Source of the DNA: Paenibacillus peoriae KCTC 3763
Lineage (GTDB): Bacteria; Bacillota; Bacilli; Paenibacillales; Paenibacillaceae
Length of the DNA stretch: 64,000 nt
Direction: 5' to 3'
Assembly (NCBI RefSeq): GCF_000236805.1
Contig: NZ_AGFX01000018.1
Coordinates: forward strand, 248,001-312,000
In this document: one piece after another, positions 51,189 through 60,247 of the stretch
How positions within the stretch are numbered: the first letter of the stretch is position 1
Layout of the letters: every line of letters starts with the position of its first letter
Notes under the pieces: model-generated
Told to the model about the DNA's origin: nothing
The model's input: the letters and a program-made list of their open reading frames with translations, nothing else
The model's database searches: none
Position numbers and translations under genes: made by a program

Positions 51189-52163
51189 ATGGGCCGCACG
51201 ACAGTTGCCACGACCTCCCCGGACCCTTTGCCATCCTCACGGCTAGCCGGCTTTAGGGGATTTATGTACAGACTGAATCAGCAGCGGGCACTGGTATGGA
51301 TGTCCGTCCCTTTTTTAATCTGGCTGTTTATCTTCAAGTATTTACCCATCTGGGGCTGGACGATTGCCTTTCAGGATTTCAAGCCTGCCCGTAAGCTGAT
51401 TGATCAGCAATGGGTTGGGTTGAAGCATTTCCGCTTCCTGTTTCAGGATGAACATTTTCTGCGGGTGATGCGCAATACGCTGGCGATGAGCTTCATTAAC
51501 CTGGTGCTGGGCTTCGTTACCGCTATAACATTGGCGATTTTGCTGAATGAGCTTCGTCAAATTGTGTTCAAGCGAGTGGTGCAGACGATCAGCTACTTGC
51601 CGCACTTTATTTCGTGGGTGGTGGCGGCCAGCATTATCAGTACAGCGCTGTCGGCGGACGGCGGCATTGTCAATGAGGTGCTGATGTGGCTGGGACTGAT
51701 CAAGGAGCCTATTTTATGGCTGGGTGAGGGAAGCTATTTCTGGGGCATTCTCGGTGCATCGGAGGTATGGAAAAATGTTGGCTGGAACACCATTATCTAT
51801 TTGGCCGCGATGACGATGATTGATCCCTCGCAGTATGAGGCGGCTGAGATTGACGGAGCAGGGCGTTTTCAGCGAATTTGGCATGTGACATTGCCGGGAT
51901 TAAAGCCCGTATTCATCATTTTGCTCATTATGAACATCGGCAATCTGCTGGAATCCGGCTTTGAGCCCCAATATTTATTGGGTAACGGCATGAACGTGGA
52001 CTATTCGGAAAATCTGGATATCTTCGTCCTGAAATATGGTATCCAGATGGGCAACTTCTCGCTTTCCATTGCTGCCGGGATGTTTAAAACAGTAGTCAGC
52101 TTTATTTTACTGTTTAGCGCCAATCATATTGCGAAGCGGTTAGGGGAGGAAAGATTGTTCTGA
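51189..52163 (+). CDS. ABC transporter permease, LplB type
   Basis: 324 residues, six transmembrane helices. The first is VWMSVPFLIWLFIFKYLPIWGW; the EAA loop reads SQYEAAEIDGAGRFQRIWHVTLPG. The F-KYLPIWGWTIAFQDF sequence is characteristic of LplB permeases. ATG at 51189, 15 bases after the binding-protein stop, with AAAGGAGG. It is unusual that 588 non-coding bases separate it from its partner permease. Confidence 0.92.
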   Translation: MGRTTVATTSPDPLPSSRLAGFRGFMYRLNQQRALVWMSVPFLIWLFIFKYLPIWGWTIAFQDFKPARKLIDQQWVGLKHFRFLFQDEHFLRVMRNTLAMSFINLVLGFVTAITLAILLNELRQIVFKRVVQTISYLPHFISWVVAASIISTALSADGGIVNEVLMWLGLIKEPILWLGEGSYFWGILGASEVWKNVGWNTIIYLAAMTMIDPSQYEAAEIDGAGRFQRIWHVTLPGLKPVFIILLIMNIGNLLESGFEPQYLLGNGMNVDYSENLDIFVLKYGIQMGNFSLSIAAGMFKTVVSFILLFSANHIAKRLGEERLF

Positions 52164-52200
52164 GAAAAGAGTGAGTTATGGGAGGGAGGTCGCTTCGCGT

Positions 52201-52315
52201 GCAGATTGTTCTTCCAATCGCTGTTATCCCCAGATTTTCTTATTGGAATAAGGAATTTATAGGTTAAAATCCGGGGATAAAGGCGAACGCTACCGCTTCT
52301 CCAGAACAATTCTGC
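52201..52315. repeat. Large palindromic intergenic element inside the transporter operon
   Basis: Outer arms GCAGATTGTTCT (52201-52212) and AGAACAATTCTGC (52303-52315) and inner arms TTATCCCCAGATTTT (52224-52238) and AAAATCCGGGGATAA (52266-52280) fold into one long hairpin. A second hairpin GGAAGGCGCG/CGCGCTTCC lies at about 52389-52412. The 588-base gap 52164-52751 holds no gene. The element may be a mobile palindromic repeat or an RNA-processing/stability site between the two permease genes. Confidence 0.6.
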
Positions 52316-52751
52316 CCGCTCCGCTGTTCCCCGCCATAAAGTTACTTTTTTTATAGAACTGAGGGTAAGGGCAGGGAAGAGATTGACGGAAGGCGCGTGA
52401 CTCGCGCTTCCTTGGGCAACTGCGTCATGATGGCTGGCTCAGCTTCGCTATCGCTTGTTCTTTAAGGGGTGAGCTGGTGGTAGCGATAACAGAAGGTGTG
52501 CTCCTCATACTACAGGTGCAGGGGGGATTTTTAACAGGACGCTTTGCGGACCTTATCAAGACCTTATAAACGAACTAGTGTACAACTTCTAATAACACAA
52601 TAATAACTCACAATAGTCCACTCCAATTGCCACTAATGTAACCACTCAACTAACAGTTCCTAAATAACAACACCAACAAGCTTCAAAAAAATAATTGCAT
52701 TAGGGTGCCCAGTCGGATGGCTAGGCTATTTTTTAAAAAGGAGAGGAAGTC

Positions 52752-53675
52752 ATGGGCAAAGGGAAGGCCTTGCATGGGCGATTTCGGGCGCCCTCGGATC
52801 GGATTTTTGATACGTGCAATATGGTGTTTATGTTATGTCTGATGGTGGTAACGCTGTATCCGTTTTTGAATACGCTGGCGGTTTCGCTTAATGAAGCCAA
52901 TGATTCGATTCGGGGAGGCATTTATTTGTGGCCGCGTGAATTCACGTGGAGCAATTATGAATTTGTGTTTAAGGAAGCGACGATTTTCCATGCTACGTTG
53001 ATTTCTGTACTGCGTACGGTTGCGGGTACGGTAACCTCGGTGTTTTGCTGCGCGATGGTAGCGTATACGATCAGCCGACCGGAGTATGTGCTGCGCAAGT
53101 TTGTCTCGATTGCTTTTATTTTGACAATGTATTTTAACGGTGGGTTGATTCCAAACTTTCTTCTGGTACGGGAGCTGGGGATGCTTGGAACCTTCTGGGT
53201 GTATATCGTGCCCGGGCTGATCGGGGTGTTTAACGTTATTGTGATTCGATCCTTTATTGAAGGATTGCCGGAAGGGATTCTGGAGTCGGCGCGTATTGAC
53301 GGGGCCGGGGAGTTTGCCACTTTTGTGCGCATTGTTTTGCCGCTCTGTGTGCCGGTACTGGCGACGGTGTCGCTGTTCACGGCGGTCTCGCAATGGAACT
53401 CCTGGTTTGATGTGTTTTTGTACAATTCGTCGTATGAGCAATGGAGCACCCTCCAGTATGAGCTGATGAAAATCCTGCAAAATTCCAATACGTCCGTTAA
53501 CGCTCAGGACTATGCCAGCCAGTTTGCAGGCTCGGAAAATATGGCGAAGGCGGTTACTCCTACTTCCATTCGTGCCACGATGACGATTGTCGCTTCTGTG
53601 CCTATTATTTTGGTCTACCCGTTTTTACAAAAATATTTTGTAAAGGGAATGACGCTGGGAGGTGTCAAAGGATAG
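52752..53675 (+). CDS. ABC transporter permease, YtcP/LplC type
   Basis: 307 residues, six transmembrane helices. Typical N-terminal DRIFDTCNMVFM and VVTLYPFLNTLAVSLNEAN, EAA loop GILESARIDGAGEFATFVRIVLP, and the C-terminal LQKYFVKGMTLGGVKG. ATG at 52752 after AAAGGAG. Pairs with the LplB-type permease; no ATPase gene nearby, so a shared MsmX-type ATPase is presumed. Confidence 0.92.
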   Translation: MGKGKALHGRFRAPSDRIFDTCNMVFMLCLMVVTLYPFLNTLAVSLNEANDSIRGGIYLWPREFTWSNYEFVFKEATIFHATLISVLRTVAGTVTSVFCCAMVAYTISRPEYVLRKFVSIAFILTMYFNGGLIPNFLLVRELGMLGTFWVYIVPGLIGVFNVIVIRSFIEGLPEGILESARIDGAGEFATFVRIVLPLCVPVLATVSLFTAVSQWNSWFDVFLYNSSYEQWSTLQYELMKILQNSNTSVNAQDYASQFAGSENMAKAVTPTSIRATMTIVASVPIILVYPFLQKYFVKGMTLGGVKG

Positions 53676-53751
53676 AGCAACTGAAATTCAACTGAAATTC
53701 TTCAATGGTGCCAAAAACGAATTCAAAAAATTGAGTATTGGAGGAATTGCA

Positions 53752-55890
53752 TTGCGTTCATATAGGTCTACAACTTTTTGTGTGATGCTGACTGGGGCAC
53801 TGTTGCTGCCTGTCGGATTGTGTGGGGGGGCCGGAGTGAAGGCGGCTCCGTCTGTGGGACATTCCCCGCTGGTTTCGGAGACCATGCTGGCGACGGCGGG
53901 TGTGAATAAAACGATCGGAACATATGGATTTGAGCAAGGGAACAGCGAGGGCTGGAAGCCACGAGGGGCTAATACCCAAATTGCATCCGTCTCGGAGGCG
54001 GCATACGGCGGCACGCATAGTCTCAAGACAACTTCCCGCACGGCTAACTGGAACGGTGCGGAACTGGATGTGAAGCCGCTTTTGCAGCCGGACGTGGAAT
54101 ATGAAATTAGCGGATATGTGAAGCTGGACGGCAAAGCTGCGGTTCCAAGCGTGATTAAGCTGACGATGGAGCAGCAGGCGACAGGCGGTTCTGCAGAATG
54201 GAAGACAGTAGCACAAACGGAGACAGCAGATACAGCGTGGGTCAAACTTCAAGGGAGATATAAGTTTACCGGGAAGATGGATGCATTAAAGCTGTATATA
54301 GAAAACTCGAATCCCGCACAGGCCTATTATGTGGATGAAGTGAAAATCAGACAGGTGTCGGAAACACCAGTCACTCCATCCCCAACGCAGCCGACCGATG
54401 GTATCGTATCCGGTTTTGAAGAGGGTACAGCTCAGGGCTGGGTATCCCGTTTAGGGTCCGAGAAGGTGCGGGCTTCGAATGCCGATGCGCGAACCGGCTC
54501 GTACAGCCTGCTGACCACAGGCAGACAACAGGCATATGCCGGGCCCAAGCTGGATGTGACAGCCAAGCTGAAAAAGGGCAGCCAGTATACGGTCAGCACC
54601 TGGGTGAAGCTGGCGCCTGGCGAGCAGCCTGCCAAGGTGAGACTTAGCGTGCAGCGCGATTATCAGGGTAAAAGCGCGTATGAAACGGTGATAGGCGATA
54701 CGGCGATTACGACAGGAGGATGGGCGCATTTGTCGGGAACGTATACGCTTGCGCATGATGCGGATGCGGTTTCTATGTATTTGGAAACGGCAGCAGGAAC
54801 ATCCTCCTTTTATATGGATGATTTTGAGTTGTCTCTTGTTCCCCCACTGGCGATTGAGAAGGATATCCCCTCTTTGCATGGAATATATCAGGGGCAATTC
54901 AGCATCGGTACAGCGATTATGGCATTCCAGACCGAAGGGGCTTACGGTGAGCTGGTACAAAAGCATTTTAACAGCATCGTGGCAGGAAATGAGATGAAGC
55001 CCGCCTCCTTGCAGCCGTCCGAGGGACAATTCAATTGGGAAGAGGCGGACAAGATTGTACAATTCGCCAAACAGCACGGACTGGCGATTCGCTTCCATAC
55101 CTTGGTGTGGCATAACCAGACCGGAGACTGGATGTTCAAGGATAAGAATGGACAGACGATGACACCGACTGCTGAGAATAAAAAGCTATTGCTGGATCGA
55201 CTGGAGACGCATATTCGTACTGTTGCAGCCCGTTATAAAAATGATATTACCGACTGGGACGTGGTGAATGAAGTCATTGATCCTGACCAGCCAGACGGTA
55301 TGCGCCGCAGTATGTGGTATCAGATTACCGGAAAGGATTATATTGAAAAAGCGTTCCGTGTTGCGAGGGAGGCAGCAGGCCCTAATGCCCGACTGTTCAT
55401 CAACGATTACAACACGGACGAACCGAAAAAACGGGATTTCCTATACAATTTGGTGCGTGATTTGCTTGCTAAAGGAGTGCCGATTGATGGTGTAGGTCAC
55501 CAATCGCATATTCGCCTGGAGTTCCCCGCTATTAGTCAGATTGAGCAATCCATTGAAAAGTTTGCTTCGCTCGGCCTGGACAACCAGATCACGGAGCTTG
55601 ATATGGGCCTCTATTCCAATGATACGGATCGCTACGAAACGATACCTGAATCCATGCTGATCCGGCAGGCTCAACGCTATCGGGCGTTGTTCGATATGTT
55701 TTCCAGACAGCAGGAGCATATCAGTAATGTGACCATTTGGGGAACGGATGACGGAAATACGTGGCTCAGCAATTTCCCGATTGCCCGGCTGGATAAGCCG
55801 CTGCTGTTCGATGAACGGTTAAAGGCCAAATATGCCTATTGGGCGCTGGTGGATCCGTCCAAAGTGCCGTCGCTGCCAGCGGGAAAGTAA
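53752..55890 (+). CDS. Secreted endo-1,4-beta-xylanase, CBM22-CBM22-GH10
   Basis: 712 residues from a TTG at 53752 with TTGGAGG seven bases upstream; the longer frame from 53662 overlaps the permease gene and has no signal peptide at its start. Signal peptide about 1-33, two CBM22/CBM4_9-type modules (about 45-205 and 215-370; YGFEQGNSEGW and SGFEEGTAQGW mark their starts), then GH10 (about 380-705) with acid/base Glu in WDVVNEVID and nucleophile Glu in ITELDMGLY. No SLH anchor, so freely secreted. It cleaves glucuronoxylan to aldouronates for the adjacent transporter. Confidence 0.94.
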   Translation: MRSYRSTTFCVMLTGALLLPVGLCGGAGVKAAPSVGHSPLVSETMLATAGVNKTIGTYGFEQGNSEGWKPRGANTQIASVSEAAYGGTHSLKTTSRTANWNGAELDVKPLLQPDVEYEISGYVKLDGKAAVPSVIKLTMEQQATGGSAEWKTVAQTETADTAWVKLQGRYKFTGKMDALKLYIENSNPAQAYYVDEVKIRQVSETPVTPSPTQPTDGIVSGFEEGTAQGWVSRLGSEKVRASNADARTGSYSLLTTGRQQAYAGPKLDVTAKLKKGSQYTVSTWVKLAPGEQPAKVRLSVQRDYQGKSAYETVIGDTAITTGGWAHLSGTYTLAHDADAVSMYLETAAGTSSFYMDDFELSLVPPLAIEKDIPSLHGIYQGQFSIGTAIMAFQTEGAYGELVQKHFNSIVAGNEMKPASLQPSEGQFNWEEADKIVQFAKQHGLAIRFHTLVWHNQTGDWMFKDKNGQTMTPTAENKKLLLDRLETHIRTVAARYKNDITDWDVVNEVIDPDQPDGMRRSMWYQITGKDYIEKAFRVAREAAGPNARLFINDYNTDEPKKRDFLYNLVRDLLAKGVPIDGVGHQSHIRLEFPAISQIEQSIEKFASLGLDNQITELDMGLYSNDTDRYETIPESMLIRQAQRYRALFDMFSRQQEHISNVTIWGTDDGNTWLSNFPIARLDKPLLFDERLKAKYAYWALVDPSKVPSLPAGK

Positions 55891-55946
55891 CGAATAACTG
55901 GGTGGAAACGGGTGAGTAAAAGCTGTTCCAAAGGAGAGCTGGAGCT

Positions 55947-57656
55947 ATGGCTGCCTTGCGTTATACCAATCCGGTTGTCCCCGGATTTTACCCTGATCCG
56001 AGTGTGATATGTGTCGGGGAGGATTACTACATGGCGACAAGCTCATTTGAATATATGCCGGGCTTGCCGATTTTCCATAGCCGCAACCTGACGGATTGGC
56101 GGCAGATCGGGCACGCGTTGAATCGATCCAGTCAGATTGATTTGTCTTCACGGAAAAGCTCGGAAGGCATATATGCGCCGACACTGCGCTATCATCAGGG
56201 TGTATTTTACCTGATTACAACGGATGTGATGGGGATAGGCAACTTTTATATCACGTCTGTGGACCCTGCCGGAGCCTGGTCTGACCCGATCCGTATTCCT
56301 TACGGAAACATCGATCCTTCCCTGCTATTTGATGATGATGGGAAAGTGTATGTGACGGTACAATCCGGGGCAGGTGCTGAGTCTCATATTATTCAATATG
56401 AGATAGACATCGCGACGGGCCAGGCATTGACCGAGCCTGTAGCGATTGCTCATGGGGATGGCGGCGTATGGACTGAAGGGCCGCATCTGTATCATATCGG
56501 CAATCGTTATTATCTGCTCTGCGCCTGTGGCGGCACGGGGCGTGATCATCGCACGCTCGTTTATCGGGCACATAGCCCGTATGGCCCGTTCGAGCGGATG
56601 AAAGAGCCGATGCTCACGCATAACGGTCTTCCGTCGCATCGGATTCAAAACACGGGCCACGCCGAGCTGGTGGAGGACACCCGGGGCGACTGGTGGGCTT
56701 TCTTCCTCGGCGTCCGTCCGGTGGTGGACGCCCGGCCTGCGGCTGATCGCATAGACGCTATGCTCCAGGCCGAAGCTCCGTCTTCGTATAGCGTGCTTGG
56801 ACGCGAAACCTTTCTCGCACCCGTCCACTGGACATCGGACGGGTGGCCTGTGGCTGACAACAACATAGGCATGGTGCAATTGCACATGTCTGTAGACCGT
56901 CAGCCGTTCAGCCTTGCGGAGCAGAGCGGTGCCAACGCTGCTCCGCAGCCCGCGCCCGTACAGCGTCATAGCTGGCGCGATGACTTTGCCGCCCGGTGGC
57001 TGGACTGCCGCTGGACGGCTCCGCGCAGGCTGTGCGAGTCCAGCGTTAGCCTGGGCGCACGTCCCGGCTGGCTGACGCTTACCGGCAATCGCCACACGCT
57101 GCTGGACGAAGCGCCGAGCGTGTTCCTCGGCACCCGGCTGCGGCATCATCAGGTCACCGTCCACAGTCGGCTCCATTTTCAACCGCAGCAGGCGGGCGAG
57201 GAAGCCGGACTTGCAGTGCGGCTTAACGAGCGCGGTCACTTCACGCTGGGTGTCCGGCGGAGCGGAGACGGCGACACGCTTGCCGTCGTGGCTTCGGTCA
57301 CAGATCAGGGCAAGCCAGCTGAATTGGCCTTCGCACCACTCCCGGTGGCACCCGATATACCAAGCGGTAAAGGCGTAGAGCTTCGCATCCTGTTCGATGC
57401 GTATCATTTTGCCTTGTCCTATGCTATACGCCCGGGCAACTGGGTGCCGCTTGCCACGGTTCCGGCCTATGTGGTCTCGCCCGAACGCAATGGCGGTTTT
57501 ACCGGAGCACTGATTGGCATGTACGCTACAATGAATGCTGGCGGAGAAGAGCTACCCGTTTCACCTTCTCCGTTACATGCCGCGGCTGAAGAAGCGGCAT
57601 CAGTTACAGCAACCCCGGCCTATTTTGCATATTTCTCCTATGATGGCTTGGACTAA
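55947..57656 (+). CDS. GH43 beta-xylosidase/arabinofuranosidase
   Basis: 569 residues, no signal peptide. Five-bladed propeller with catalytic base Asp in GFYPDPSVI, transition-state Asp in NIDPSLLFDDDG and acid Glu in VWTEGPHLY, followed by the GH43_C2 beta-sandwich that starts with WRDDFAA near residue 345. This two-domain layout is that of XynB-type exo-xylosidases acting on short xylo-oligosaccharides. ATG at 55947 after AAAGGAG. The stretch about 56600-57450 is visibly more GC-rich than the rest of the operon. Confidence 0.93.
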   Translation: MAALRYTNPVVPGFYPDPSVICVGEDYYMATSSFEYMPGLPIFHSRNLTDWRQIGHALNRSSQIDLSSRKSSEGIYAPTLRYHQGVFYLITTDVMGIGNFYITSVDPAGAWSDPIRIPYGNIDPSLLFDDDGKVYVTVQSGAGAESHIIQYEIDIATGQALTEPVAIAHGDGGVWTEGPHLYHIGNRYYLLCACGGTGRDHRTLVYRAHSPYGPFERMKEPMLTHNGLPSHRIQNTGHAELVEDTRGDWWAFFLGVRPVVDARPAADRIDAMLQAEAPSSYSVLGRETFLAPVHWTSDGWPVADNNIGMVQLHMSVDRQPFSLAEQSGANAAPQPAPVQRHSWRDDFAARWLDCRWTAPRRLCESSVSLGARPGWLTLTGNRHTLLDEAPSVFLGTRLRHHQVTVHSRLHFQPQQAGEEAGLAVRLNERGHFTLGVRRSGDGDTLAVVASVTDQGKPAELAFAPLPVAPDIPSGKGVELRILFDAYHFALSYAIRPGNWVPLATVPAYVVSPERNGGFTGALIGMYATMNAGGEELPVSPSPLHAAAEEAASVTATPAYFAYFSYDGLD

Positions 57657-57683
57657 ATTCGGAAGACGATTTAATAAAAGCAC

Positions 57684-57734
57684 AAAAGCAGACTGTCCTT
57701 CACATGTTCCGACATGTGGAAGACAGTCTGCTTT
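57684..57734. terminator. Bidirectional terminator between the GH43 gene and hxlB
   Basis: AAAGCAGACTGTC pairs with GACAGTCTGCTTT, continued by CACATGT/ACATGTG; T-tracts on both strands. Confidence 0.9.
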
Positions 57735-57758
57735 GTTATCTAAAAAGATATAACCGTT

Positions 57759-58316
57759 CTATTCCAAATTGGCGTGTTGGCCAAACATCGATGCGGAGGT
57801 CAGCTTGCGCAGCTCCATCGTCTTGAGTACCAAGGCGTCACCGTACAGCAGCAGGGTTTGCTCAAACAATGAGCCCATGGGTTGAATCGTCTGGTAATCC
57901 TTGTTGGCCGGGTCCTTGGGGGCGCCGGGCAGCTTGACGATCATGTCAGCCAGCTTGCCAATGGTGGACTCTGGGGAAGTGGTTAGAAGCGCCAGGGAGG
58001 CCCCGAGCTTCTTCGCTTTTTCCGCCATGGAGGTCAGGCTTTTGGTTTCGCCTGAGCCTGAGCCTATGATCAGCAGGTCACCTTCACCCAAGCCGGGAGT
58101 TACAGTTTCCCCAACCACGTATGCTTGAATCCCCATATGCATCAGCCGCATCGCCAGCGAACGGATCATGAATCCTGAACGACCCGCTCCGGCCACGAAC
58201 ACCTTGTTCGCAGCGGTGATGGAGTGAATCAACTGTTCCGATTCCGCATCACTGATCAATTGTGGAACCAGTTGCAGCTCCTTGAGCACCTGGGATAAAT
58301 ATTGAGAGGTTTCCAT
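57759..58316 (-). CDS. hxlB: 6-phospho-3-hexuloisomerase
   Basis: 185 residues, SIS-domain sugar isomerase. VFVAGAGRSGFMIRSLAMRL (near residue 40) and LIIGSGSGETKS (near 83) are the phosphosugar-binding loops, and SLFEQTLLLYGDAL near the C-terminus is typical. It converts 3-hexulose 6-phosphate to fructose 6-phosphate, the second step of formaldehyde fixation. Starts 5 bases after the hxlA stop in the same transcript. Confidence 0.94.
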   Translation of the reverse strand: METSQYLSQVLKELQLVPQLISDAESEQLIHSITAANKVFVAGAGRSGFMIRSLAMRLMHMGIQAYVVGETVTPGLGEGDLLIIGSGSGETKSLTSMAEKAKKLGASLALLTTSPESTIGKLADMIVKLPGAPKDPANKDYQTIQPMGSLFEQTLLLYGDALVLKTMELRKLTSASMFGQHANLE

Positions 58317-58321
58317 TGGAA

Positions 58322-58957
58322 TTAACCTTGCTTGATGAGCTGCTGCATTTGGGAAGCTACAGCTTTTTTGTCATCCTCGCCAGTGATTCCACCGCCGACA
58401 ATAACCAAATCCGGTTGAGCTTTCACTACCTCAGCCAATGTGCTCAGCTTAATGCCGCCAGCCACGGCTGTTTTGGAGTTTTTTACGACTTTTTTGACAG
58501 TTTGCAGTGCTTCAAACGGACTGTGTCCTTCCGCTTGCAGATCGTAGCCTGTATGCACACAGATATAGTCTACGCCGAGTGCGTCGATTTCTTTGGCGCG
58601 TTGCTCCAGGTCTTTAACGCCGATCATGTCCACCAGGATTTTTTTGCCGCCCTGTTTTTTAGCCTCTTCTACGGCGCCTTTGATCGTTGCATCTTCGGCT
58701 ACAGCCAGAATCGTAACGATATCTGCACCAGCTTCGGATGCTTTTAGCACTTCATAACCGCCTGCATCCATCACTTTGAGGTCAGCAAGCACTTTCAGAT
58801 TTGGGAATGCTTCCTTCATTGCTTTTACCGCATGAAGTCCTTCGTTGATGACAATCGGCGTACCGATTTCAACGATATCAATATACGACTCCACCTCTTT
58901 TACCAATGCAATACCTTGCGGGATATCTACTAAGTCTAAAGCCAGTTGAAGTTCCAT
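58322..58957 (-). CDS. hxlA: 3-hexulose-6-phosphate synthase
   Basis: 211 residues, TIM barrel. DLVDIPQGI at the N-terminus and the decarboxylase-type motif VLADLKVMDAG (Asp-x-Lys-x-x-Asp) are diagnostic. It joins formaldehyde to ribulose 5-phosphate. Start at 58957 chosen because MELQLALDL is the family N-terminus; AAAGGAG lies about 13 bases upstream. The frame stays open to 59164 by chance. Together with HxlB it detoxifies formaldehyde, possibly from methyl groups of methylglucuronoxylan or pectin. No HxlR gene is adjacent. Confidence 0.94.
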   Translation of the reverse strand: MELQLALDLVDIPQGIALVKEVESYIDIVEIGTPIVINEGLHAVKAMKEAFPNLKVLADLKVMDAGGYEVLKASEAGADIVTILAVAEDATIKGAVEEAKKQGGKKILVDMIGVKDLEQRAKEIDALGVDYICVHTGYDLQAEGHSPFEALQTVKKVVKNSKTAVAGGIKLSTLAEVVKAQPDLVIVGGGITGEDDKKAVASQMQQLIKQG

Positions 58958-59371
58958 GTTATTAACTTCACTCCTTTGGTTAATTTGTATTTGATCAACG
59001 GGTACATGCTTTGTTAAGTGCTGCTTATTCTGGATTCCATGCACAGGTCTGATTGTAAGGCCACGATATCCGCTTGAAAAGTACGCACTAATTCGTAACG
59101 TAGTTACCCGGACGATACTGTAGCTTCCTAAAACCACCTGTGAGGAGGGGGCGGTGGGAACCAACTAGTCGTAGCCTGTTTAACCGTACACAGTATTGTC
59201 AGGTTGCAAAAAAAATAATTTTCCTATTATTGAATTGACTTCAAGTAAGTTTTTGACTATATTTGTAATATACTGGTATGCAAAAATATAGAAATTAGCA
59301 GCATAGCTGCCCTGAAGGATAGTGATTGGGCTAGGAGAAACCGTAATTTTCTGGTAGGGAGGCGGGTTTTA
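58958..59371. other. Divergent regulatory region between hxlA and the second quorum-sensing receptor
   Basis: No gene seen. It contains a perfect palindrome GTAACGTAGTTAC (59095-59107) joined to a weaker repeat GTACGCAC..CGTAAC (59081-59099), a possible HxlR-type operator for hxlAB, and a good plus-strand promoter at 59235-59263. The 100-base receptor leader shows a small AGCAGC/GCTGCC hairpin but no known riboswitch. Confidence 0.4.
59235..59263 (+). promoter_or_regulatory. Sigma-A promoter for the second receptor-peptide operon
   Basis: TTGACT and TATATT with 17-base spacing; predicted start near 59270, giving a leader of about 100 bases. Confidence 0.65.
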
Positions 59372-60247
59372 GTGGAAGAGGTCCTGAACCTAAGGGAGGC
59401 CATTTATTTGTTGTCGGACAGCCACGAACTCGATAAAGCTTGTGAGTTGTTTAGACTCAGCTACACGCATAATGATTGGGATGAAGCGAACAAGGTTGCA
59501 GACTACATGCATACGTTGGCAGCAAGCCTGTATCATGCCCAACTGAGAAACGCTGCGGACGGCAAATACGAGACACTGGGCACCAAACACCCGCTGGTGT
59601 TTTATTATGCTTACAGCTATCTGGCTAAATCTATTTATTATCAAAATAAGGGCAAGTATCAGGAAGCTAAAGATTATATTATGAAGTACGGCGAAATGGG
59701 TTGGTTTATGGGACTGGATCAGAGCGGTCAAGAAGAAGTGGAGAGGTTCCGTTTTCTCGCTAAAGCCAATTTGTATACCATTGAATTACTTTCGGGCAAA
59801 AGGGAGCTTGTGCCTGAATATGTTCAATTTCTTCACAATAATGACGAGGAGGTACTTCCAGGGCTGATCGGTATTGCCGAAGCGGCTAATTTGAATAATT
59901 GGGATATAGATGACCTGCTGAACGATTTTGCTGGCGATATCGAGATATTTGAAAGTTATGAAGATAGAGGGAACCGCGTATATTATATAAAGCTGGTCAA
60001 CCAGTTAGCCATTTATTATTTCAAAAAGCAGCAGTACGCTGTTGCTTTAAACTATGTCCTTGTCTCCCTGCAATTCTCTGTTAATGTGGAAGCAGATGCT
60101 GATTTCAGGACGCTGGTTACTCTGTTTGAGGCTTATCGAGATTTGGCAACACCGTCACAGCAAGAGCAATATCAAACCATTTTATTAAGGGGGCTTCATG
60201 ATGAAAAAGGCATTAATCTCGGTAACTATGGTCTTGGCGTTTCTTAG
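59372..60247 (+). CDS. HTH-less RRNPP-type peptide receptor (Alo/Rap-like TPR protein)
   Basis: 291 residues of helical repeats. It resembles the C-terminal two-thirds of the receptor at 19533: LLSGKRELVPEYVQFL matches LMSGDISVLPDYVEYI, and GLIGIAEAANLNNWDIDDLL matches ELLNIIEAANRFNLDVDHIL. The DNA-binding domain is missing. GTG start at 59372 with GGGAGG nine bases upstream. The frame is open upstream (IAALKDSDWARRN) but has no start codon there and no HTH. A secreted-peptide gene overlaps its 3' end. It could act like Rap proteins by protein-protein contact, or be a decaying receptor. Confidence 0.72.
   Translation: MEEVLNLREAIYLLSDSHELDKACELFRLSYTHNDWDEANKVADYMHTLAASLYHAQLRNAADGKYETLGTKHPLVFYYAYSYLAKSIYYQNKGKYQEAKDYIMKYGEMGWFMGLDQSGQEEVERFRFLAKANLYTIELLSGKRELVPEYVQFLHNNDEEVLPGLIGIAEAANLNNWDIDDLLNDFAGDIEIFESYEDRGNRVYYIKLVNQLAIYYFKKQQYAVALNYVLVSLQFSVNVEADADFRTLVTLFEAYRDLATPSQQEQYQTILLRGLHDEKGINLGNYGLGVS

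Noticed and set aside
56325-57407. Long minus-strand frame (360 codons) across the GH43 gene
   Set aside because: Antisense shadow in a GC-rich stretch; protein is rich in Arg/Cys/His with no motif.
59270-59371. Riboswitch in the leader of the second receptor
   Set aside because: Only a short hairpin is visible and no known aptamer core could be matched.
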